Positions 24,545-34,575 of a stretch of DNA of 64,000 nt are shown here, one piece after another. A program made the translations under genes and the position numbers. This DNA is from Paraphysomonas bandaiensis (Eukaryota > Chrysophyceae): positions 229,303 through 293,302 of the forward strand of contig CBFFRP010000078.1 in the NCBI GenBank assembly GCA_965644295.1, in the 5' to 3' direction. The notes under the pieces were generated by a model. The model was not told the origin of the DNA and did no database searches. It worked only from the letters and a program-made list of their open reading frames with translations. Within the stretch, counting starts at the first letter, position 1. The number at the start of each line of letters is the position of its first letter.

Positions 24545-26791
24545 CTACTTAGGGTTTCCTATAGGGCCAACAGTGTTGAGAAGCATTTTAGCTAATTTGA
24601 ATCGCTCCCCCATATGAATCAAAATCCTGGATGAAAGTATAGAAATTTGCTGCACATAAAAGGAAACGTTAGAGTGTCATATGGCATAAACGTGTATAAA
24701 CAATCTGACAGTCCAATGAATGATACAGAAAAAACACATAGCGCACATAATATAAATTTTACCTCAACAGTCTTCACCACAGATTCAGAGACTGACTGTG
24801 AATTCTTAATCATTGTCAATAGCGCTTCCTCCATAGCTACCGTGTTCATCAAACTGAGCATTGTATGCGCAAACATTAATCCGCTGCACGTCTCCGTCAT
24901 ATCCATCCACTGGCATATATTCATCAGACTGCGCTGAACGCAAGCTGGAACGCTATTAGTCCCATTCTCGAGTTGTAAGACAGATAAATTTCCAGACGCC
25001 ACAGAAAATCCCATAATACTGATATGAACACGAAGTCTAACTTCGTCTGCGATGCCGAAAAACGTGAACTCCGAGTGCGACAAAGGTGTGCTAGACGATG
25101 GTACTGAGCTGGAGTTTGAATAAAACTCTAAAACATCACCGGCTACTTCACGAGTGATTGCAGGCAGAGCTTGTACAGACTTGGGGGTGTCCGCAAGGTC
25201 ACAACCCATCGCGACTCTAGTCTTGATCAGCACAAGAAGATCGAGGTACACAGTCTGCACCAATATAAGAGTAGATAAGGCGGGATGCATGCTACGGCAT
25301 ATCATAACTTATCCTTTGCCTCCGCTAAAATATAGATCACCTACTACACATTCACTTACATGAAATAGAATCGCTGGGTAGGTGTTTCCCAATACATGTT
25401 TAATCAAAGGCCTTCCCGTCTCACACTGAAATATAACTCTGTCTACAGCTTCAGCTGTCCATGTCTCCGCTAGACCCAACATAGAGAACGTCTGGAGCGT
25501 CGTTGCTAGCCCCGCAAGGGTCAATAGTAATGTACGAATAGTGGGCATCACCAAGCTCTGCATAAAAAACGGAGATTAAAAGGCATCGGACAATACGAGT
25601 GGTAGCGCATGTAACAAAGTGAAAAGCTTTTAGTTGGGTTTCATCTACTACATCTCAGCTTACATTTATCTGGCTTACTGATTCACTATCAGGGGACTTC
25701 TCCAAAATTGCCTGTGCTTGCAATAGCCCATCGACCATACTCAGCACCATATTCGTATGTTGACACATCATGCCCCAAGTTGATCTACAACACAGAACAT
25801 TATTGTGATTCCACTGTCATAAAGGGCAACGAATAATACATATAAAACTAGCGAATGCTATGTAACACCTCTGTGTCATACCTCAGCTTACACTCTCCGT
25901 AGAAGAAGTTATCTGCAGACGTACCAATCACCATGTCCCAAAGTGGCAAGTGAAGATCCAATTCACATTTAAGTGCTATTGTGTGGTTGATCCTATAATT
26001 ATCATAGACATCAGATAAATGCAATACAACCCAATCCAATGGTTTGTCGCTTCACCTTAAGGTTTGATTAAACAGTGTGCTCCACGAATACACCGGATGT
26101 CCCTCTCGAATGGCCTCATGAATCATGGAAACAAAGTTTTCAATCACAGCTGTAGGCTCAAGTTTGTCCTTTTCATATCACATTAAAAACAAAAATATAA
26201 AAACATTCATATACAATATCTAGATTTACAATTTGGATGGGTTAGGTTATGCAAGATGCTCAACTACATCAAGGCGAGAGATTCGTGGAAGCGTACCTGC
26301 TTGATTGCGTCTTTTATGTCGTTTTTCGCAATCTCAATGTGTTCATCTGGGCCGGTAATATATGTGTAAAACAGCAACTCAAGAGCCGCAGAACTAACGA
26401 TTCCACCGGTTACAGCAGATGATAGAATATCTAACTGAGTTCGACGTTTCCGCTTTTCATCAGCATCATTAGGATTTAATACTCCATTAAGAACATTCGA
26501 TAGAGATTTGACAATAAAATCAATAGAATGATCATTAGCAATACAGCCCAAACCTATACATACTATTATAACACACTTCTATATATGTATGTATATATCT
26601 AACCAGTTAGAAACTCTTCTTTGGCTATATGGAGTTGAGCATGAAGCATAAGGGAGAGATGAGTGACCCTGTTTATAATATAGAGATGATAAGATGATCT
26701 GTCATGAGTTCTATATATATACATACGTCATATGATTAATATTCCAGTAATCTTTATAGGGATGTTGTGGATATGTATAATACTTTCGCAT
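24545..26791 (-). CDS. Paralogue A of a divergently duplicated gene pair, function unknown
   Basis: Nine exons join in frame (26791-26727, 26668-26604, 26553-26297, 26168-26056, 25992-25882, 25784-25664, 25557-25360, 25254-24763, 24649-24545), giving 508 residues. It is clearly homologous to the gene at 27544-30701: both contain RINHTIALKCELDLHLPLWD, FFxGECK, a TFFGIADEVRLRVHISIMG/KFFGIVSEIRLRVNISLMC block, WMDxTxxxSGxxFAHTxLSL, and RFKLxKMxL near the end. The whole protein is predicted helical. It lacks the N-terminal 170-residue region of its partner. I do not recognise the family; large nuclear scaffold proteins have this texture. The shared segments and consistent splicing make the gene itself secure. 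Confidence 0.8.
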
Positions 26792-27017
26792 AATGATGAT
26801 CTAGTTGATAAAAAGAAGAATAAATTGAATTATGATGTAAATGTATATGTATATCTATCATGTTTATATAATCACATGTTCAATTCTATCTATATGTATG
26901 TATGTATATGAATTCCTAGTTAACTTAATAGTGTGTTGAATTCCATATGAAACTTTCCATATGGGTGAATCACTCTACCCAGCTGTCATACTATACTACT
27001 GTATCTATATATATATA

Positions 27018-27166
27018 CGTATCGGCAGTCATCTTATTTTTCGGAAATAAATTGAAGCAAAAATACTCTATATTACTGCAATACAACTACGGATGAAACA
27101 ATAGATAATTGTTGTCTCAATATTGAAGGCATCTTTGGACAAAAATACACAAAGGATGCCGATACG
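27018..27166. mobile_element. MITE family 2, copy 3
   Basis: The best preserved copy: left CGTATCGGCAG, right TGCCGATACG, with the shared interior TTTTTCGGAAATAAATTGAA and GTTGTCTCAATATTGAAGGC. About 149 bp. It sits in the promoter region between the two divergent paralogues. Confidence 0.8.
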
Positions 27167-27543
27167 CATGTAGGTATATTACCATATGGAAAATATACAC
27201 TGTATGTATGTTATGAAATTACAGTAATTTCATATGTAAGAAAAAATTCTTTTACAATTATTAAGAAAATTGTCTCTAATAAAAAAATTATTTTGTCTAC
27301 TTACTATATATGATAATTTCTATAATATAATTCCAAAATTGTCTTTTTTTTTGTTTATTACATTTTTGTTTTAAAACAAAATATTATAAATGAGATTCCT
27401 TCAAACATACGTTCGAACATTCCCAGATGTTTTATAGGGGGGATCTACTCCATTAATGCACATGATTCTATAGACACATACATATATATATATATACATA
27501 CATCCATATAATATAAACACATACATATTCATATTAAAACACA

Positions 27544-30500
27544 ATGAAATCATTATCACAATTACAATTAAAACATTGGAATCAAAATATGGATATAAGA
27601 AGTACTTCTAATCAATCAGATTATGTATGTAAAGATGTAGAACAACAAAGTACAATCTCAGTAAATATATCAAGTATTGGTTCAATTGATTGGACAGGAT
27701 GGTCATTTCCACGTTTAAATGAACAACGTAAAGCATATGGGATACATACATATTCACAAATTAATACACAATTCATAAGATTACATCATATATTAAGACG
27801 ACGTACACGTGATGGAAAATATATTTATAAAGTTCGTATATGTAAATATTGTAGAGGAACAGAAGAATCTCTTGATATTGGTTCATTTAGTGATTTAGAA
27901 TCTGCTATTCTTGCGAATGATGTTCATGAGAAATTGAATAATCGAAGTGAGCATGTGCATATATTGACCGATGAGGATAGGGTATTCATGGATAAGATTC
28001 TTGTCTCAAGATCATGGCGAAATGAAACGTTTGATGTGAATATCATGGAGCTTTTACGGGTACGTGCACTATTTTGTAGTTTTTTGTGATGGATTATCCA
28101 CATGAACTTATTCATTAGTATTTATATTTGGTACTTACACAAGATTGTGCAGGACCGTTTGCAACGACCCAACGAGAAAATAGATGATTCGGATAAAATT
28201 ACAGTTGTATCATCTCATAAAAAGACAGATCCAGCAGCTGCTCTTGTAAGCAAAGTTATCAGTGCTCAGAAGCAGGCCCAAACCGACAAGCGAGGGCTTT
28301 TCCTGAAACTGCAGTTACATGACTTCAGGAAGTATTTCATTGAAGGTGTGATACACAATTGTATGTGCGACGTGCTATTTCAGTATGTGTATGTAACGTT
28401 TTACAGCTGTTACACATTTATCCATGTTTGACATTGACAACGCAGGTTTGAGGTGCTGTTCTCTATCGAGTGAGTTGGATACAATAGTAGGTGCTGTGAA
28501 AGAAATGGCCTTGTCTTTGCAAGATGAGGTGATGAGGCTGAATTTGGTGTTTTACTGTGTTATGCATAGCTGTCATCTATATGCTAACGTAAACTATGCA
28601 TATGCCACTCAATTCAGCTTCCTTTTTATATATAACAGCATAACTCTTTCATATTCCAGCTTCCTTCTGTGGCCAGTGACTCCTCTTTGTGCACTGAGGG
28701 ACCGTTAAAACGGCTGGAAGCTATCATAACATCAGCTGTGCAATGTGGTTGTATTTCTTCTGGTTCTTTACAGCTGGCATCCGCCTGTGCCATACCAGGC
28801 GACTATGACCTTACGGCTCTCGTGACGTCACATATACGGGACATCTGTGGCAATGACCCTATTGCTGCCACAAGTGTTGTGGAGCAGATGTCTAAAGATA
28901 CGCTGAGTGCTATATATGAGGGCGCCTCCGAGTTTGTGTGGGGTACTGGTTTGCAGAAGCTGTTCCGAATCAATCATACCATTGCTTTGAAATGTGAGCT
29001 CGACCTGCATCTACCGCTGTGGGATTCCACTGGAGATGACAATTTTTTTGTGGGCGAATGTAAAATTCGTTCGGCATGCAGCATGATGCATAATCAGGTA
29101 CTGTGCATCTTATTGCTTTCAAGGCTGTTTTGTGTGCATTCGTATATGAACGCGCTGACGAAATGGTTGCGTGCATGCTTCTGCATTGGATGCTCAAATT
29201 GATAATCCAGCAATGCCATGTTACCACAGCGTTAATGTGTATCAATCAGGTAAAGTCCGTTGGTATGCTAGTGGATGGGCTACTGAATGCCCAGAGTATG
29301 AAGGACAACCTATGTGCATACAGTGACGGCAAAAAGCCTGATCATGCCTATCTTGAGGTATGAATTGCAGTATTGATATTTCATTGGCTGTAGTGTGTCA
29401 AACAGCATCAGAAACACGTTTTTACGTAGTAAATCATTATGTTGGTAACTAATATCTATACGCAGGACCTCACAGAATTAGCTACCAGTACCCTTGTTCT
29501 CTCTCTTACTGGCCTTGGCACTGCTGCCCTTCTGATGAAGCTATTCAAGTTGTCGGACGGATTTTCAAGTGATACTGCACCCTTTTCTGTGTATGAGGTC
29601 CTACACGCTCGAAATGAATTCATATATCAAAAGCTGACACCGAGTAGTGTATTGCAAGTTGGGTTGTATGAGGTAAGACGATAAATACTACGTGCTACTT
29701 AATGACGTAGTAAACGGCATTGTATTCCGTGTATTACACCTCTTTATCATCTAACCTATTTGCACTAGTCTGTGAAATTGGATTTACTCACAGCACACAT
29801 TCGAACTATGAGTCAATCTCCCAAACCGAATATGCCTGGAATATTCCTTAATTCCTCTCGATTGATTCATATTTTATCAATCGGCCCTACAGAGAGTATA
29901 TGTCCAAAGGGAGATATTGAGGAGTGTTTAAATAGCGCCACAGCGTCCTCAATTCTGATACTGAACATGCTAAAGCGTCTCCGCCCAACACGCAAGGGCA
30001 AGTCTCAAAACCAGAATGATCAGCCGTACTCAACGAAATTTTTTGGAATTGTCAGTGAGATCCGACTAAGGGTAAATATCAGCCTCATGTGTCTGGCGGT
30101 TGCCACAAGTGAACTGTCCTGTATTGGCACTATCTCAATAAATGCTGCGGTTATCGCTGCAGTTCATAGAGATTTAAGTTGCCTCTGTCGGTGGATGGAT
30201 ACCACTGATTCTGTCAGTGGAATTGTCTTTGCTCACACCCTATTATCACTTTTCAACTGTATTCTGGTTGAAGAGGGGTTGGTAAAGCTCCTCACTGACA
30301 GCAATACCGCAAAAACCGATACGCTTGCCATGCAAGAAATGGTACAGGAAATATCGTCGTTCGCAGAACGGATTATTCGATGGTTTTCTAGTCGCTTTAA
30401 GCTCCCAAAAATGATGCTGGCATTATTGGACTCGCATAGAGAGTGCAAGGCAAATCGGGAATGTCGATATGTTTTCTCATCGTCCAATGTTTTGAATGTC

Positions 30501-30701
30501 TCCGTTTTTGCTGATATTTCCAGCAACAATGCTCCAGTGGGACAGAAATTGGTTCATAATGAACCTAAAGCACCGTCTGGCGCACAGTCTGTGATTCTTA
30601 CCCAGGAAGGTTGCAGAAAAAGAAAGCTGGAGTTGGAGAGTATTGATATATTGGAAGTTTCCAAAATGCCTAAACTTAATCCTCAGCATCTCCAAGTATA
30701 A
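27544..30701 (+). CDS. Paralogue B, with extra N-terminal region and C-terminal basic motif, function unknown
   Basis: Seven exons join in frame (27544-28059, 28153-28345, 28446-28528, 28660-29097, 29250-29357, 29466-29672, 29769-30701), giving 825 residues. The first exon encodes a region absent from paralogue A: a basic stretch (LRRRTRDGKYIYKVRICKYC) followed by LDIGSFSDLESAILANDVHE. Its pattern loosely resembles an AP2-type DNA-binding domain; this is weak. Exons 4-7 match paralogue A in order. The C-terminus adds about 100 residues with a KRK basic cluster, which could be a nuclear signal. A DNA-associated or transcriptional role is an inference. The start ATG follows an AT-rich leader. 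Confidence 0.8.
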
Positions 30702-31176
30702 TTCGGTCTCCACACATGATTTGATCTCGATTGAAATTTTGTTTTATATAGTGTTACAACTACTTGACATGTATGGAGACTGTCGATATTATTCTTTAAG
30801 AATTGTGGTGAAGAGTATTTCCGAAGATAAGGAACATTGAAGAATACAGCTTCGTGTTTATTATCGATTATCTGCGACAAAGTCTTCTGAAATGAATGTG
30901 TCGCATTAACTTTCTGTGTGAAAGTGTGAGCTGTGAATAGTTGCTATGTGTGATTGGGTCAAATATTTTGCGTTAATCATGTCCGTTATTCAGTTTTAAG
31001 TATAATTGAATATTAAACACTACTGACTATAATTAATTTGCACACACATAGTGTGCGTATAGCTGCATCACTGTGCATCTGTTCAGTTGAATTTTATAAT
31101 ATGGGGATGCAGTCATGAAAAATATCGAATTCAAGTAGATCTTAAGACATATCTTAGAAGTGAATAAATTAAACTA
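30702..31176. other. 3' flank of paralogue B; no gene seen
   Basis: AT-rich; a short frame overlapping the stop is not supported. The palindromic transposon begins at 31177. Confidence 0.4.
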
Positions 31177-32446
31177 TACACACACAACGACGACGAAAAA
31201 AAATCCTTTTTATCTAACATTCCGCTTTCGCTTCATATTATTACGCCCTCTGTAAAAGAACTTTAAAATTATATAAAAATATACCCTCATCAAAGTCGGA
31301 CCGTTTCGTGGTGTTCTGGATATGTACCGGAGAGATTCTCTCTGGGAAACTAACGTGAGCCGCAAACATATTCAGCAAATATATTTCTGCCCACTCATAG
31401 CCGAATGCTTGTGTGGTACAAGGGACACCAATAAGTGTCACTTGTGTAGACGTCTTTGGGCCGTGACGAATAAACAGGCATCCGGGAATGGGCCCACCTG
31501 AAGGGTAACCGGGGTATTGGGCTGCCTGCTGAAGTCAAGCATCCGGGATGTTCACGTTAAGAACTCAGAGCGGAAGTGGTCGCACCTTGGTGCATGCGGC
31601 GACGCATAAACAGCATCCGTAGCGTTAAATAGTAGGATAAAAAATGTGTGTACTGATTAGTTACAGGTAGAGGTCTAACTATAGTTCGTCTAGCATTCAT
31701 CTAGCTACTGAGTTGGTGCAGGTTTTTAACGCCTATTGCTAATAATAAGACTTTCAGTATATAAAAATATATATACAAGATATAATTATGTTCGATTGCT
31801 TCCTCTCGCTTGCGCATCAGACATCAACTATAAGTTAATATAATTAAAAATACTCTTTAAGAATTACCCATAAATTTTAATATTAGAAAAAGTGATATAA
31901 TAACTGAATTTTTAGGTTTTGAAAGAAGAAAAAAATTAATAGCAAGATTGGAAGTAGTAGAAATACACGAGATATATATAACTAAATAAAAGTGATATAG
32001 TAATTTTTTGTCGAAGATTAAATTTGTTAGTTCGAAGTCGTTGAAAAAATATATAAATTTGCAAAATATGTAAAATATATAGTTCGAAGTCTTTGATAAC
32101 GATATCTAATACTGCGACAAAAAAATTGTTATATCACGTTTCTTTAGTTACATCTTGTGTATTTCTACTACTTCCAATCTTGCCATTAGTTTTTTTCTTC
32201 TTTCAAAACCTAAAAATACACCAAATATAAGCATAAAAATAATTCATTTTAACACTTTTTTTAACATTAACATTTAAGGAGGGCAATTCTTACGAGTATT
32301 CTTTATTATATTAGCTTATTCCTTTATTATTTAATTTTATATATTTTCTATATATTTTTAAATTCTGTTTACAGAGGGCGTAATATGAAGCGAAAGCGGA
32401 ATGTTAGATGAAAGAAAGGAAATTGATTTTTTTTGTTGTGTGTGTA
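31177..32446. mobile_element. Palindromic (foldback-type) transposon, interrupted by a retroposon
   Basis: The ends are inverted repeats: left TACACACACAACG ... CTAACATTCCGCTTTCGCTT ... TACGCCCTCTGTAAA, right the reverse complement of the same blocks, ending GTTGTGTGTGTA. The interior is also inverted around about 32065 (AGGTTTTGAAAGAAGAAAA versus TTTTCTTCTTTCAAAACCT; CAAGATTGGAAGTAGTAGAA versus its complement). Nearly the whole element is thus one imperfect palindrome, and the left arm is broken by 31284-31757. No coding capacity. A TA target duplication is possible at both ends. Confidence 0.8.
31284..31757 (+). mobile_element. Retroposon copy (SINE/LINE-3'-like) with a 14-bp target duplication
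   Basis: The insert is flanked by an identical 14-mer TATATAAAAATATA (31270-31283 and 31758-31771) and interrupts the left arm of the palindromic element. Related sequences lie at about 48045-48470 (long copy), 38667-38857 (5'-truncated, inverted) and 3236-3345. All share the 3' end TATTGCTAATAATAAGAC with small variations. Variable 5' truncation plus long target duplications is characteristic of target-primed reverse transcription. No A-tail and no convincing ORF. Confidence 0.75.
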
Positions 32447-32649
32447 CTCTATCTAATCTATAATATAGATTTAGTGAATGACAATGAATGATGATAGATG
32501 TTGATCATAAAAGTGAATTAGTTGTTTATTAAAAGTGATTATCGTTCAGTTACACCTTCCTATTATCAGTATCGTCAGTATAGAATCGGATATTGTGTGT
32601 TCCTACAAGGGAACTTGCACTAAGAAAAGCTCGTCCTTAGTACCGCCAA

Positions 32650-33705
32650 TTATTCTTCTTGGTTGCACGAATAACTACATTGCCAGTAAATATAGAGCAC
32701 GACTCCAAACCACACTGCATATAGTGGTACACGTAGACTCTGACCCTTCGGATCCATATCAAATTTAGTTATCATCAAATTAGAGGCTTCGAATAGAGAA
32801 ACATTGTAACGTTTTGGAAAAGGGTCAGCAATATTAAATGCCAGAGGAACAATTTCATGAAACTGAAGGACAATCTCGACAGATATAAAGTTCTGAATCA
32901 GCGATAGTGTAGAATTAGATGTCGCCATCAAAAGACCAACAGAAAACAATACGTAGATATTGATTATTTCAAGGAAGCCAAACATGAAAACTACAGTCCA
33001 GTTTCTCGAATACGTCACATAATTGGGCTTAACCAGTTCGGCTATTTCATTCTGCTCATTTGTATCGAACTTCTCCTTGAAATATGCACGGTAATCATCA
33101 TCTTTGAGGTTGTCCTTAGAGTCTTGATTACGCATTCTCTTCAGCGCCACTAAAGCAGGAAATGAAAACCCATGGTACTCAATTGGGAGTACACCCCCTA
33201 ATCTTTCGTTCGCAACATGGGCTGCATACATTGAGCATAACAGTAAAGCATAACCTGACGAGTTAGGGCCATCAGCTTCTACCCCACAGTTATCTTCCCA
33301 AAGGTCATTTACGATCGCAAAAGTAATGAATATCTCGCCAAGCAGGACTATGACACTCAAAACAACGGTTAAGAATGCCATCCTATCGTAAAAGAGAATG
33401 AGAAAACGACCATCTTTTCCATCCTCCTTGAATTTCCCATACATGTCTCGCTCTTTTCCCCCGAATAGAATTGGCACATCAGAAGGAATGTTAAACGACA
33501 TAAAACCATCCAACTTGAGTAAAACCATATGAGAAGATTTGATTAATTTAATATCATCATAATACTCCTGCATCTTATCATAATTATTCGTTACTTCCTC
33601 TGCAAACTGTTGTACACTCCATGATTCATATGTTTCATCAACATCTATAGATTCACAATCCTTATTGTTGTCGATAACAGGATTTTCTACAGTTATATCT
33701 TCCAT
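32650..33705 (-). CDS. Multi-pass membrane protein, function unknown
   Basis: Single exon. The first ATG is at 33705 (MEDITVENPVI), giving about 351 residues; the frame is open 10 codons further upstream without a Met. The N-terminal 105 residues are acidic and soluble. They are followed by hydrophobic segments at FLTVVLSVIVLLGEIFITFA, VVFMFGFLEIINIYVLFSVG, IQNFISVEIVLQFHEIVPLA and RVPLYAVWFGVVLYIYW. A charged loop (RNQDSKDNLKDDDYRAYFKE) separates the first and second. It has four or five membrane passes and no transporter signature I recognise. Cytosolic N-terminus inferred from charge. Confidence 0.65.
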   Translation of the reverse strand: MEDITVENPVIDNNKDCESIDVDETYESWSVQQFAEEVTNNYDKMQEYYDDIKLIKSSHMVLLKLDGFMSFNIPSDVPILFGGKERDMYGKFKEDGKDGRFLILFYDRMAFLTVVLSVIVLLGEIFITFAIVNDLWEDNCGVEADGPNSSGYALLLCSMYAAHVANERLGGVLPIEYHGFSFPALVALKRMRNQDSKDNLKDDDYRAYFKEKFDTNEQNEIAELVKPNYVTYSRNWTVVFMFGFLEIINIYVLFSVGLLMATSNSTLSLIQNFISVEIVLQFHEIVPLAFNIADPFPKRYNVSLFEASNLMITKFDMDPKGQSLRVPLYAVWFGVVLYIYWQCSYSCNQEE

Positions 33706-34575
33706 ATGAAGTTCTCTTGGTTCGTATGATATCAAGTAACTTCAATGCAATGATATGTGCTAATTGTGACTGTATGCAAGACATGTTTATATCAAGAATT
33801 CCACACATGTACCAATAGATGGACTGACGTCAAGATGTTTCCATTGCATTCTTGGACATCTAGTTGGACATCCATCTCGATGCTTATATGTATATACGAG
33901 GCAGAGTTTGTTATAAACGGTTGAGTTTTCAGTTTCGAACAATCTCTATATTTCTGTCTCTATAAGATACGGATCTAGAATATACAGCAAAATACAGCAC
34001 TATACACTGTTCTTCTAAGATAAACAGAATGTAATCTGAAGGTGTATGAACCAATGAAATCATCGTTTGGTTAATATGATTGGTTATACTGGACTCTTGA
34101 AGTGAGTGGAAGGTGCACCATAAAACCCTTAGTTTTGTATATGAATTACTACGTAAAGAGATGTGATAGTGTCTATATAGGCATATCAGTATAGCAGTCA
34201 ATGGATATGAGTTATATGTATGTATATGTACACAGCAGTATTTGTATATGTACAGGGGGTGGTTGTGCATATCGATTTGTTCATCGTTTATTTCATCGAA
34301 AAATCATCGTTTTTTCAGTGAAAAGTGAAAAAAAGTGATTTTAAATGAAAAAACGATGATTTTTCGATGAAATAAACGATGAACAAATCGATATGCACAA
34401 CCACCCCCAGTATATGTATGTATATGGATATGGATGGCTAGATATGTACGTACATATATATGGATGGCTGTATATATATATATATATAGTAGCTACATAC
34501 TTTAATAGAATCACAATCATCACCACATACATATACATACATATACTTGAATAGTTTTATAAATTCATATCAATA
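33706..34575. other. Intergenic between divergent genes; contains a hairpin MITE
   Basis: AT-rich DNA with TATG/TATA microsatellites; the 34253-34410 hairpin element is the only discrete structure. No gene supported. Confidence 0.5.
34253..34410. mobile_element. hAT-like MITE: perfect hairpin with an 8-bp target duplication
   Basis: Two 63-base arms (34255-34317 and 34346-34408) are exact reverse complements as far as I can read, around a 28-base spacer. The ends read CAG-GGGGTGG and CCACCCCC-AG. The flanks are the identical octamer TATATGTA (34245-34252 and 34411-34418). An 8-bp duplication and CAGGG-type ends fit hAT transposition. Perfect arms suggest recent insertion. Confidence 0.85.

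Noticed and set aside
31241-31441. Minus-strand frame containing LLNMFAAHVSFPERIS, superficially like CSMYAAHVANERL in the 32.6-33.7 kb membrane protein
   Set aside because: It lies within the retroposon; the resemblance covers only about 10 residues and is not maintained in the 48 kb copy, so shared origin is unsupported.
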